Source: Chrysaora quinquecirrha
Lineage: Eukaryota; Cnidaria; Scyphozoa; Semaeostomeae; Pelagiidae
DNA length: 64,000 nucleotides
Direction: 5' to 3'
Assembly: GCA_014526335.1 (NCBI GenBank)
Contig: JACTAT010000105.1
Location: 271,422 to 335,421, forward strand
Shown here: positions 34,952-46,400 of the stretch, one piece after another
Position numbering within the stretch: the stretch's first letter is position 1
How the letters are laid out: each line of letters starts with the position of its first letter
Program-made: the position numbers and the translations under genes
Notes under the pieces: generated by a model
What the model saw: the letters and a program-made list of their open reading frames with translations, nothing else
What the model was told of the DNA's origin: nothing
Databases searched by the model: none

Positions 34952-36394
34952 TCAACAGTAATCAGCGTCCCTTTCGTCATCACTTTCATCATCGTCTTCA
35001 TTATCATAATTAACATCAGCTTCACTTTGAACCAACATTTGCTCTACATCACCTGGAAACGCATCGACAATCCATTTTATATCGAGACTAGATTCCCATC
35101 CATACCCAGAGAGATCCGGCAGGTCAATTTGCCTTTCATCCGCTAAGTTCCAGATCCTTGCTATAACATTTGCGCGCATTGTGTGTAGTCTCAAAGTTGA
35201 ACGACAGGGTGGAAGTAATGATATATCCATTACTTTATTTTGATTCAAAAACTTTCTGTCAAACATCTGTTTGCGGACTTCATTTACGTTATTCTTGTGG
35301 TAGCCATATAGGATACATACATACTCCTCGATTTCATTAAAAATCCGCTCTTCTACATCCCATGCTGTTCCCAGCTTTATGAAAGTATCGACAAATTTTT
35401 CGTTTTTAACCACAGCTTTCCAACAGGCCAATTTGCCTTTTCGAAAAAAGGCAGAAACATAGTCATTGCCTGTAAAAGCGTGGAATCCAACCAGGCATTT
35501 CTTTTTATTAAGAGGTAATTCAATGTCACTCAGTCTAAGGCCTTTTCTTTGCTTTCCAGTACCAAAATCTATGTACACCTGTTCTTGTCTTGTAATTTTG
35601 GAAAGCAGAATAACAAGAATGTCTATGTCAGCTGACGGAGACCTAATTACAACCAACTTATCTGGATGTCTCTCCAGGGCGTGAGAGCAATGCAAAATTA
35701 CTTTAGTGTCCGCTTCTTCTTGGTTACTTGCAAGTGACTCTTCCATTTTTGCACATGACAAATTCATCTTGGAGCAATGAGCTTGACTCGAAAAATAAAG
35801 CTCCGTACAACGAAGTAAATTGATCACCTTAGCGCGGTTATTTAACATAGTCTGCAGCATTAACTCTATTAGCCTTTGTTTGTTTTGTCCGTTCTTCAAG
35901 TTACGTGGAACTTTTGATTTTGCAGAATGCACAATTATTCTCTCAGAGTCTCCACGTTTGCTTCTTTCGTTTGACTTTATTGAATGTTCTTGATAAGTGT
36001 CTGCAACTATATCGATGCGAATATATCCTGTCGGCAATGATTTCAGGACCTTCCAGGTGAGGTGTTCATATGCTTCTGGTATTTGCGTGATTGAGCGAAT
36101 GCCTGCCATTAGGTCGACAATGTATGCAGAAACGTTATCTTTTGTGGGTTGACTTTCCCGTGGATGTGTTACTGTATGTTTGCAGTGGCTTAGGAGAACG
36201 CTCCGGAGCTTGCTCTTCGCTGTGGTTCTGCGGGAACCATCTGCATTTGCAAGACTGAGTGGAACTGAACACAGAGGATAACAAAGAGCTACTGCGAAGT
36301 CAATTGCCTGTTCAGTTCTTCCGGAAATTGCAATCAAAGTCCCAAGAATATTTCGATTTGCCTCGATGCTCTTAGTTTGATTGCTAGACTTCAC
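34952..36394 (-). CDS. Transposon-encoded protein, PIN/FEN-like motifs
   Basis: A 480-residue frame inside the inverted-arm element. Motifs typical of a large uncharacterised family carried by invertebrate transposons are visible in order: SNQEEADTKVILHC, SADIDILVILLS, FHAFTGNDYVSAFFRKGKLA, EIEEYVCILYG, SLLPPCRSTLRLHTMRAN and an acidic C-terminus (DNEDDDESDDERD). Spaced acidic residues (EEADT, DIDI, GNDY) recall PIN/FEN-type nucleases; that link is inference, not proven. The N-terminus may be incomplete: related proteins are often longer. Confidence 0.6.
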   Translation of the reverse strand: MKSSNQTKSIEANRNILGTLIAISGRTEQAIDFAVALCYPLCSVPLSLANADGSRRTTAKSKLRSVLLSHCKHTVTHPRESQPTKDNVSAYIVDLMAGIRSITQIPEAYEHLTWKVLKSLPTGYIRIDIVADTYQEHSIKSNERSKRGDSERIIVHSAKSKVPRNLKNGQNKQRLIELMLQTMLNNRAKVINLLRCTELYFSSQAHCSKMNLSCAKMEESLASNQEEADTKVILHCSHALERHPDKLVVIRSPSADIDILVILLSKITRQEQVYIDFGTGKQRKGLRLSDIELPLNKKKCLVGFHAFTGNDYVSAFFRKGKLACWKAVVKNEKFVDTFIKLGTAWDVEERIFNEIEEYVCILYGYHKNNVNEVRKQMFDRKFLNQNKVMDISLLPPCRSTLRLHTMRANVIARIWNLADERQIDLPDLSGYGWESSLDIKWIVDAFPGDVEQMLVQSEADVNYDNEDDDESDDERDADYC

Positions 36395-36485
36395 TGTAAC
36401 ACGCCTATTGTTGTTTTTAAATAGTTTAATGCCGTTTCTGGGAATTAGACTGTGAAAGTCAACTTCTTTGTGATGGGAACATTAC

Positions 36486-37009
36486 TTTACAGGCAATGAC
36501 TATGTTCTGCCTTTTTTCGAAAAGGCAAATTGGCCTGTTGGAAAGCTGTGGTTAAAAATGAAAAATTTGTCGATACTTTCATAAAGCTGGGAACAGCATG
36601 GGATGTAGAAGAGCGGATTTTTAATGAAATCGAGGAGTATGTATGTATCCTATATGGCTAACACAAGAATAACGTAAATGAAGTCCGCAAACAGATGTTT
36701 GACAGAAAGTTTTTGAATCAAAATAAAGTAATGGATATATCATTACTTCCACCCTGTCGTTCAACTTTGAGACTACACACAATGCGCGCAAATGTTATAG
36801 CAAGGATCTGGAACTTAGCGAATGAAAGGCAAATTGACCTGCCGGATCTCTCTGGGTATGGATGGGAATCTAGTCTCGATATAAAATGGATTGTCGATGC
36901 GTTTCCAGGTGATGTAGAGCAAATGTTGGTTCAAAGTGAAGCTGATGTTAATTATGATAATGAAGACGATGATGAAAGTGATGACGAAAGCGACGTTGAT
37001 TACTGTTGA
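36486..37009 (+). pseudogene. Inverted partial copy of the transposon protein
   Basis: Mirror image of the C-terminal part of the 34,952-36,394 frame. It runs from the TGND motif region, through a stop codon where the other arm has Tyr (TAA for TAC near 36,660), to the acidic tail and a stop at 37,007-37,009. Near-identity to the left arm means a recent inverted duplication or active homogenisation. Confidence 0.7.
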
Positions 37010-37508
37010 TTTTTATGCTTTATGTCCAGTTTAGCACTACTAAAATATATTAAGTTCGATTAGCATCCTTTTCAAAATTGAATGAACAATTTAAGAAACT
37101 GATAAACATATTTTGATAAAGTTTAGACGCTAACATAACATTTAGTGATACTGACCGTTATCAAATAAGCATTTCCATATAAGGATAAGGGGTTTAGGGT
37201 CACGTGATATCCCCTTTGGTACCCTAAATGACAGCTTAACAATTACCCCTAATATTAGATATATTAAGAATAATCTGGTCTGCTTGTGTATCATTCTTGG
37301 GCGTTTTACTGCAAAATTTAACATTTCCTCCTCCGCAGAGGCGAAACGACAAGCGCACCAACTTTGACCCCCAATTTCACCCTTTAAACCCCAGCAGATA
37401 TCCGTTCACCATTACTTTCTGATATCCCTAGGGGCAAAGGTACTTCGAAATGGGCATTAGAATTTCTCCGCTCCGAAGTGACCCTCAGCTCAAGCACAGC
37501 CTGGTCTA

Positions 37509-38580
37509 AAGACCCATAGCCTACAATATTGAAAAATTTTTTTGAAGTTAGTAACTACCAAAATACCAAAAAAATCCTTGGAATACACTGCAGAAATTCA
37601 TGGCAATTTCATCAAAAAATTATAAACCAAGGACAAAAATCACAGTTAATTGAAGAATAACTGTGACTGAGATGGATGCATACTTTGAAACTAATGAATA
37701 CTGTAAGTCCAGTACCAAGAAAAGTTCAAACTCTACATTTCAAGCCTTTCCTTGATCAAGCAAGAATACTTACTGAGGATAATTTGAGAGTTATACAAAA
37801 GAAAGGCTATTTATAAACAACAAACTTATAAATAAAAATAGTACAGTAAAAAGCTTTGCATCTATCCATGCATCTAGGATATATCAATCAACCTATTTGT
37901 CTGTAGCACTTTTTCCTTAGAGAGATCAAAAGAAAATAAAATATCCAAGGAGCTAACAAAATAAAAATATATGAAGATACCCCTCCCAGTCAGTGATAAA
38001 AAAGTTACATACACCAAATACCAGATGATGCTGTCTGGATGATATTGTGTCAGTCTTATAGCCTGTGTTTAGGGTATCCTCGAAAAAAAAGTTCAACTAA
38101 TTTAATTGCTCTTTAGTTTCAATTGAAAGTTTTTGTTGAAGAATTGACTGTACAAGCAGCAGTGTTCAATGGTCAGCATATGAATGGTCAGGTATATGAA
38201 GTCGTATAAATTTTATATGAATGGTCAGCATCCACCAGTTATAGTTAATCGGGCCTACGCAAGAGTTAGGCCCCGGCCGCAGACAGCAAAGAACTTGTCA
38301 CTTTCAGCTTTTCAGAAAGATTTTCTTGGCCAAACGTCTTATAAATGTCCAATACAGCAAAGTTTAAATACAAAACATCATTTTGTTTCAAAATTCACCG
38401 CAAAGAACTTCTTCGTAAAGTTACTGAGTTACACACAGCTTCAAACAACTTGCTCAAATCCCGAAGTGCTAGTAGGCGGTAACTAAAAACGCTTCGCGAA
38501 TGCTCCAACGGTTGTTTTCATCAGAAAGAGGTTGCATTTTTGCTGACTCAGCTGTACAAGCTTTCGTTCATTGTTGCGCA
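37509..38580. other. Intergenic DNA upstream of SDHAF1-like gene
   Basis: Only short frames without family resemblance are present. The right end (38,587-38,627) is a fragment of the hairpin family at 28,280. Confidence 0.4.
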
Positions 38581-38718
38581 GACTCTACTCTTTACGAAAG
38601 AAGAGTTTGAGGCTGCACGCAGGCTAAATTCTTGCTGCACTTGGTCCAACTCTGGGTAGCAAAAAAGGTTTATTATAAGTCTGAAATTTGGATGCAACCA
38701 ACCTAACTGATTGCAGAA

Positions 38719-38952
38719 ATGACCAGAAGTAAGCTGCAAAAGCAGGTCCTGCGACTTTATCGAGATTTAATGCGAGCTGGACAACATACGCCGGGGCTAA
38801 ACGATCACATTCGCAACGAATTTAAGAAGAATGCTACAACAATAAAACGAAATAATTTCTTGCAAATAGAACACCTGATCAGGCTGGGAATGAAGAAAGT
38901 CAAAGAAATAAAGAAAGGCTCATGGACATCGATGGGTCGGTTTTCAAACTGA
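38719..38952 (+). CDS. SDHAF1: Succinate dehydrogenase assembly factor 1 (LYR protein)
   Basis: A 77-residue intronless frame. It begins MTRSKLQKQVLRLYRDLMRA with the LYR motif at residues 13-15. It continues with RNEFKKNA, the FLQIEHLIRLGMKKVKEIKK helix and SWTSMGRF, in the order known for SDHAF1. In animals this mitochondrial matrix protein takes iron-sulfur clusters to the SDHB subunit of complex II. It is shorter than the human protein because it lacks the non-conserved tail. The ATG at 38,719 directly precedes the conserved helix. An alternative is another small LYR-motif protein, but the RLGMKKVKE and MGRF parts favour SDHAF1. Confidence 0.85.
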   Translation: MTRSKLQKQVLRLYRDLMRAGQHTPGLNDHIRNEFKKNATTIKRNNFLQIEHLIRLGMKKVKEIKKGSWTSMGRFSN

Positions 38953-39348
38953 GAATTCAAATGAGAATTGTGTAGTGTATTGTGCAAGATCATTCTGCCA
39001 TTTGAAGGAGTCAAGCCATGAGCCAATAATTGTCAGTCTAGCAGACCTGTTTGTTACATAAAAAGTGCAGAAACTGTCTTACAAATGGAAATATATAGAA
39101 TGCTGTTTAGTCATTAAATATTGTTTCATTAACTTGCATATTTATTGTTTATAAATTAACTGTATTCTTGTTCTGCAGATTAGCTAACCTTTATTAAGTT
39201 AAAACTGTTGTGTCTGCTGTCTTTTCTTTTTTGGGGTTAAAAGACTGACAAGAAACAAAATTCTACATTATACATGTGGCATTTTTTGCCCCAACCCCCA
39301 GTAGAAATGGCTCTGCAACTAAAAGTGTCAGAAATGAGACTTGAAATC
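38953..39348. other. 3' flank of SDHAF1-like gene
   Basis: AT-rich sequence with possible polyadenylation signals (ATTAAA near 39,113). No other feature was seen. Confidence 0.35.
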
Positions 39349-39701
39349 CTGGGGGGTGGTACTTAGTATGATTTGGGTACGGGTATGTGCCGCCCATATG
39401 GGTGGGTTTTTGGCCCTGAAATTCTCTAAACATGGGTATGATTTTAACCAAAACCCCACAAAAGTGGGTGGCAAATTGAGGAAAAGTCGAAAGTTTAACT
39501 TTAATTCGGTCAGAAAAGTGGCAAAATCGCGTCAAAGATGTTCGCAGTACAATGTCAAGCAATAAATAGGTCTAGAAAGTCTTTTTATTCTCAAGTCCCC
39601 CTTATTTCTAGTCATAAAATAGGGTCTGTTTCTGCAAAGGTTTATATTATAAGTGGGTGGGTTTCCGAAATCTGGGCGGCACATTCCCGTCCATTCATAA
39701 G

Positions 39702-41817
39702 GAGGGGTACTTCGGGGTTTGCGGTATCGGGGTAAAATATATGCGGTATTTCGGTATTGAAGGAAAAACCTGGCGGTATTGCGGTTGCTTTATGTGGTGA
39801 ATACGAAATCATAGCAAAACTCTATAGGTCAAGCAAGAAAAAACCACAAAATCCACCAAAGTACGCCAAAACTGCCACCACCGCAAGCATAGTAAACCAC
39901 CACAAGTAGTGATTATCCACCACAGTAGTGATTATAGATTCGCTAGCGTGTGAATTGTGAAATTTAACCAGTATAATTGTTTTGGCGCACCAAACCGGCC
40001 AAAGATATGACTTTTTCGACAGTAATTTGTGATATTTTTCTGTTTACTTCATGACTTTACATTTCTGTTCCACGACGATACATTTTGGTTGCGTTTGGTT
40101 AGTTGATTTTACAATTTTTTTGCGCGATTTCACATTTTCGTTGCGCAATTTTGCATTTTGGTTCCACGACTTAACATCGATGCAGTAGGCTTGAAATGTG
40201 AAAAAGTGAGTGACTTTTTTGACTGACACTGTTTGCAGTGATGTGTACAGTTTATGCTTCAATGATGATTCCTTTATATTTCCCTTGATGTTGGAATATC
40301 TAAGGCCAGCACCCGGTGAGCCCTGTAAATAATGTACGCATCTTGATTTTAAGTCACTTGAATGAGCCCAGCAGATTTACCCTGTTCGGTGTGCGCTTTA
40401 TTAATGACAAGACGTTTGCAATCTTTGAGATCGTACAGAAGTTGTTCTTTAAACTGATAAAAAAGGCCAGGAATGAAATGTTAGCTACTAATCCTGTATC
40501 GTGTTGTGAGTTCATGCAGCCAGTTGGCATTGCACTGAACTTGTTCGTGTTGTCTACATTTGCGATCTCCAAGTTAACTCAATAAAAATTATTACCAAAA
40601 TGCAAGAATGTGCGTCTTTTCTTGAGCAACTAGCAGGGGCGCACATCTAGAATATTTTTGGGGGCGTACACGTAGATGGGACAGACTAAGATTTTGGGAA
40701 CCGTCTGGGCCTCTTTAGATGTCCAATTGCCAATGACTTTTCCCGAAAGGAAAGACAGTAAACGTAATTTGGCAAGCAACAATTAAAAAAAAAACAAGCG
40801 TCTCAAAGTGCTCTACGCATTCCCATAGTGATTTATGTTCATCGTTTTCGTCTAAAACGCTGTGTTGGTCCCGTACTGACTATCTTCCAATTCTCATGGG
40901 ACCGAATTCAATTTTAACTGTCCTGGATCGATTGTGATCTTTAGATATATCAGTTCTTCACTCGTAACTTTACAGAAAGATTCGATGACTTCAGAGAACT
41001 TTCCTGGTCCAAACTTTTTCAAATTTGTCCAAGTTTTGGACTAACTACTAATCAAATTTTTAGACTGACGTTGCCAATAAGGTAAAATTTCTGTACCGAC
41101 TGACAAAATATTGGGGGGGGGGTGTCACATCCACATCCCACTAATGTGCGCCCTTGGCAGTTAGGCTACCACTAGGAAGCGTTGTCGGTGCATACAGTGG
41201 GAGCAAGATTCGGTCTGAAACGAATTTAACTCTAACCAGGTAAAATTCCAAGACAAACAACAAGAAGACATATAATAACAAGTTAAGCAATACACGGGAC
41301 CAGTTTTTAACCAAAATTGTCTAAAATTTTCAAAGCTCTCAATGTTGTGTCTTGAGTTTTACCCTGGGTTCTTGAGTTTATAATAACGCTCTTATTAAGT
41401 TCTTTCCTCCTCATTGACTGCTTCATCTCTGCCAAAACGAGGATATTATTTCATTTTATCCAAAATAGGGCGTTTCTCGGCACACTAAAGGGCGTTTCCC
41501 GGCATTCTAGAGGGCGTGGTCCCAAAAATGTTTCTGGTGGCTAGCTAGACCCCAGACCCCCAAATTTCGCTCGCTTTGCTCGCTAGTCCAGCTTAACATG
41601 ACCTAACTACGGATCTGGAGGGAGAAATGGGACAAATGTATTAAAAATGGATTCAAATTCTTATACACTGGTGCTCTGTGTCATAATCACATTAACAATA
41701 CTGATATTTTAGTTTTCAGCAATTTGCGGTATTTTGCAATTTGTTCGTGCGATATTCGGGATTCAGCGATTTTTTGGCCCGGTATTGCGGTATTTGGACC
41801 CCCCCGAAGTACCCCTC
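39702..41817. mobile_element. Nested element, 2.1 kb
   Basis: Termini GAGGGGTACTTCGGGG and CCCCGAAGTACCCCTC sit inside the outer element, with CATAAG on both sides. Subterminal regions repeat GCGGTAT several times near each end, a pattern seen for transposase-binding sites. No transposase frame is visible, so it is probably non-autonomous. It contains a smaller hAT-like element. Confidence 0.6.
40634..41156. mobile_element. hAT-like non-autonomous element, 523 bp
   Basis: Ends CAGGGGCGCACAT and ATGTGCGCCCTTG. The flanks GCAACTAG and GCAGTTAG form an 8-bp duplication with two differences. It lies inside the 39,702-41,817 element, making three levels of insertion. No coding capacity. Confidence 0.6.
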
Positions 41818-41839
41818 CATAAGTCATGTACCCCTCGGG

Positions 41840-42700
41840 CTTGAAATCTGTATGAAACATTCAAAAAATGTCAAGGCACCGTCATGTTAACTTATTTGAT
41901 AGCATCTTCACGTTTTCATGGCCATGCATGTAAGTGATAAACAGGAATCTAGAGTTATGCTGCTCTGAAGTTATTCATAGTTTCATTCCTGATTTCAGCT
42001 AATCATGTCATCACGAAAAGCAAGAAGCCGAAAAAAACGTCGGATTGGCAGGTAAGGTTTTGTAAAAAAAGCGCAATAAAGCAAATCTTCGGCAGTATTT
42101 TGATAGTGTCTGGTCGTAAAGACGTGAACGAAGCAAATGTTACCAATGGATATTTTCTTTAAGAGCTTGCAAATAAATGATGTCATCAGCTAATCGGCGA
42201 ATTTTTAGGTACTAATTTATCGCATTTACCCTGTCTACATAAGCGTTCTGGCAACTAGTTCCTTCTGACGGCAAACTCTTCCAGAAAGTTGAGCATATTC
42301 TACTTCTGCGCTCTGCGATTATTAGTTTCCAACTGATTCCCGACAGTCGCAGTTGACCGATCATATGTATCCAACAAAGTTCTGTCCAGTTGTTGACGTG
42401 ACATAAGGAAGCTGTACAGACTAGTTGGCGCTAGTTCTATCGTATCGTAGATCGACATATAAGACTGGCTTTAGATACCCCAAATAATTAATTTAAATCC
42501 TCTGTTATGTATGCATATGCTCATCTTTCATAGTTAAAAATCCAAGTTAATAAAAACCTATGTTGACCTAAATAAAAGCTTGAAAAAGTCCCGACCATCA
42601 AGAGTTTTTGTAGAGGCAAATCAACAAGGTCATCAGTTTCACAAATCAATGAAACTGCCAATAAAGTGAATAATCATCACCAAATTTCCAAAAAAATTTA
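41840..42700. other. Interval with an isolated exon-like start
   Basis: At 41,995-42,054 a pyrimidine-rich acceptor (TTTCAG), an ATG at 42,005, the basic peptide MSSRKARSRKKRRIGR and a donor (GGTAAGG) look like a first coding exon on the plus strand. I could not find a following exon. The remainder shows nothing recognisable. Confidence 0.25.
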
Positions 42701-43494
42701 TTGAAAGATGCTGGTAGTGAATCTTTATTTGTATAAGGCATGAATATGAAATTGCCTCAAGGTCAGTTTATTTGATTGAAATACTTGACTAGCTTAATTG
42801 ATTGACAGAAGCTAGTCGTGATTCTTCTTCTATATAAGGAACGAAGAGGAAATAATATTAACTTGATTAACAGACGCTGGCCGTGATTCTTCTATCAAAT
42901 TAAGAATAGACGGGATATAATCTCGCGGTCAATTTATTTGATGGTCATACTTTGATAAGCTTGACTGATTGACAGAAGCAAGTCCTTACTCTTCTTTCAT
43001 TAAAGGAATAATTTCGCCGTCAGTTTATTGACTTGATTGATAGACGCTGGTCGTGATCCTTCTTCCATATAAGAAAAGAATAGGAAATAATCTCAAAGTC
43101 AGTTTATTTGATTGAAACACTTGCTTGCTTTACTAAATTGACAGACGCTAGTCGTGACTATTCTTCCATATAAGGAATGAGTGGGAAACAATTGCCTAGA
43201 CAGTTCATTTGATTGACAAACTTGATAGACATACTTCATTAACTTGATTGACAGACGGTAGTCGTGCTTCTTCTTTCAAATAAGAAATGAACGGGAAATA
43301 ATCTTACGGTCAGTTTATTTGATTGACACCCTTGAATGACATACTTGATTTACTTGATTGGCAGAAGAGTCATGATTCTTCTTACAAATCAAGACAGAAC
43401 GGGAAACATTTTTAGGGTCAGTTTATTTGATTGGCATGCTTAATTGACAGGAGCTAGTCTTGGGCCTTTTTCCTTACAAGGGAATTATCGAAGT
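42700..43494. repeat. Degenerate tandem array related to adjacent coding end
   Basis: Eight or nine diverged units, each around CTTGATTGACAGAAGCTAGT and GTGATTCTTCTTCCATATAA, spaced about 70-110 bases with GGTCAGTTTATTTGATTG spacers. The same motif occurs within the last coding exon of the neighbouring gene (43,520-43,565), where it encodes DEGESRPASVNQV. The array therefore extends that coding motif downstream of the stop. Confidence 0.65.
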
Positions 43495-46400
43495 TCAATC
43501 ATGATCAGCTTGTAAGAGAACGACTTGATTGACAGAAGCAGGCCGAGACTCTCCTTCATCAAGAACTTCATCTTCAACAAGATTCGCCTCCACAGCAGTC
43601 CTTTTGCGTGATCTTCTCTGACTAGTATTTCTTTTCAATTGATTATAGAATGACTGTATATGCAAATTTGCAGATTTAAGAGCTTCATAACTGGATAGCT
43701 CGTCTACTAAACCAATACACTCTCCCATTAATGATTTTGTTTGTTTCCTGAGATTGTCAAAGTCTATTGAACCAATGAAATGAATTTGATCGCTCGTCAG
43801 TTCAGTCTCAGTATTAGTGTGGAAACTTACATCATCTAATATTGCGAATTCTTCTTGCTCTGAGGTTGTTACTCCCTGATCAGCCCCATATAGTGACGAT
43901 GATAACATTATATTACTCATATCTGACTGCAGCTCATTTGTTGTAATACGGGGGTCATGTACTGGCAGATGCGCTGACAATTTTGGAAGCGTTATTTCTA
44001 ATGCTTTCCAATCCTCTTCGGTGACAATAAGCCTCGTATGTATAACTGCAGAGCAACCAATGAGCTTTGAGCCCCGCGCCTTCCTGCGTTTTTGGCCCTC
44101 GCGTAAAGCTTTTTTGCGTGGCTTTCCGCCAAGCGCGCAGTTATACAGTTGCGTTTCTAATGCTCTGTAAACTACGATCTTTCCGTTGTGATTCGCAAGT
44201 CCATGATCAGTCTTCTTATTCACGCGTTTTCCCGTTCGAATTCTATAACTAGTCCCTGTCTGCAAGCAAAACTTCACCAGCCACTGTTCCCAGGCCTCTT
44301 TGGAATATGGATACAAGTAACCTCGGGCGTAGTTGATAGGTTTTCGACATGAATAACTTTCATTAGGTGTCCCACCTTCCATTGTCACTAGATTATCATC
44401 GGCGTCCGCTTCCAATTTCACTCGCGGTTGAGCGAAAATGCAGTCAGCGTGATGAACGGTTAGACTGTGTAATTCGCTAAAACAATGCGGCAATAAATTC
44501 TTGACGCACATCTCCTTCAAATCGACGGCTCTCTGTAATGGAACGTTGATAACGATGTTTGGCGGATGCGCATTCGGGCTTTTGTGCTGACGTTTTCTTC
44601 TACAGACGACTGTACTGAGACCATTTTCTTCGCATTCAGCGCACGCCGCAGCACGAACATCCGTATGGTTCTTTTCCGCGCGACAGTATGTTGTAGTGCG
44701 GCAGAATCTGAAACACATAACGCATCGACCTAATACCTCAAAATGCTGACCTGCCGTGCGAGTTACCTGACTTGATGCTACTGACGTCATCTGTTGCATC
44801 TGATCAACTGTGTTGTATACCTAAGAAGTAAATTGTAACAAACACTTAAGAAATGCCAAGGTAGATGCTTGAAGCAGGAATAAAATTTCACAATCTGATA
44901 AACTTGTTTTTTTATCAAGCAGAAACTTCGCTTGGGCCTTGTTCTAACATAAATAACACTATTTTAGGACTAAATTTCTTCAAAATGCTTAAAATTTCCT
45001 CTAATTTTAGGTAAAAATCTAGACCTCCCTGGTGCCTACTCAGGCTACATTTACACAATATCCGGGGGGGGGGGTACTTCAATGTGTCCATGATTAGACG
45101 TGAATCTGGACTTTGACAAAAGGACCCATTTGTATGATAAGATTTTCAAGGATTTCTGACCCATTTGCATGAAAATCGGGAAATTTCAAGCCCTTGTGTA
45201 TGAATTTGGTTGATTTTAAAACCCTTTTACAGTGCTAGAATTCACGAAAGGTCTCGCAAAATCGAATCTGACGGCGATTCTTTGCAATCAATGTGACCGA
45301 GCTCTATTGTTGCTGCTAATTCATCGTTTCGAAAGCAAAAAACACAGTAGAAAGACTGTCAGCCACTTTGCGGTAAATCATTATGGGACCTATTAGTAAG
45401 AAAATCCTAAAATACCAACCCATCAACCAGAATTGAGCACAATATCAGACCCATGTGTAGAGAATTTCAGCCGAAAAAACCCATCCATATGAGCGGCACG
45501 TCCAGTATGTCTACATATTGAAGTACCCCGGACACAATATCAGATGACTTCAACTGTACTGGCTTTTCAAGTCAAGGGAAATACTTGCCAAAGAAAACTT
45601 TTTGCCGATCTACATAAGTAATTTCTCGAAAAAATTGTCTAAGAAAATTTGCTAGCATACCAAAAAGACCATTATGAAGAAATCTTAATAAGAAGAACAA
45701 ACTTTGAAAAATTTAGCTTCTGTCTACACAAAAGAGATATGTGTATCGTAAACATTCATTTCAAGCCAAACTCACAAGATCACAATCTTTAGATATTGAA
45801 AGGTCATATGCCTTCAACTGAGGCTGTCAAATGGTGGGTTGGACATGCCAGCAAAGTAAGCCAAAATTGGGGGTCCAAATTTTCCAGAACCAAACTGCCC
45901 AGTATTTCAGAGAATGCCCTTTGGGTGACAAAAAGGCATTCTTAGAGTTTTCTTGCCATATTTAGATGAGCTAGAAAACTGATCCTCTAGAATAGTTGGG
46001 TTAAAAAGGAACGGAACATAACCAGGCTGGTAACTAAGGAACCCAAAGCTACATTAGGTTTACTCAGAATTGGGGGCTTAGGCTTAGCCAAGGGTTAAAT
46101 CTTAAAATCATAATGGTATGCTAATTAAATCAAGAGATATTCTCACCTGACTAGTACCAGAAGGACCAGCAATTAGAACAGAAGATGAAATTGGAACAGC
46201 AAACATTCTTGGTGCCAGTGGACGCAAAGGAGTACTTTCTAGCTTTGGTAGCTTAGCTCTTCCCCTGGCTCGGCCCTTTCCACGACCCTTCTTTGCAGAA
46301 TTTTGTTCCATATTTTCTTCAAGTTCAGTTTGCACTGGTGCTATGTTAAGTGGCACATTAGCTTGTTGAATTTGTCCATTAGCAAGTTGTGCCACAACTA

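Larger units (their letters stand above)
34453..37508. mobile_element. DNA element with 1-kb inverted arms
   Basis: Termini TAGACCAGGCTGTGCTTGAG and CTCAAGCACAGCCTGGTCTA. The arms 34,453-35,475 and 36,486-37,508 are near-identical in opposite orientation and flank about 1.0 kb of single-copy centre. TA at each end suggests a TA target duplication. The left arm plus centre encode the ORF at 34,952-36,394. The right arm repeats only that ORF's C-terminal half. Confidence 0.75.
39349..41839. mobile_element. Outer element of a nested transposon stack
   Basis: The left end (poly-G, TACTTAGTATGATTTGGGTA, TGTGCCGCCC) pairs with a right end read in reverse (GGGGTACATGACTTATGAAT, TGTGCCGCCC). A 9-bp duplication CTTGAAATC flanks it (39,340-39,348 and 41,840-41,848). 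The original element is only about 375 bases; the rest is the insertion 39,702-41,817. Non-coding. Confidence 0.65.

Noticed and set aside
38184..38486. 100-residue plus-strand frame
   Set aside because: No recognisable motif; it starts in a locally repeated ATGGTCAGCAT tract and shows no coding bias that I can see.
42005..42054. First exon of a myosin regulatory light chain
   Set aside because: The MSSRKA start is suggestive, but no following EF-hand exon was found on the plus strand before the next gene.
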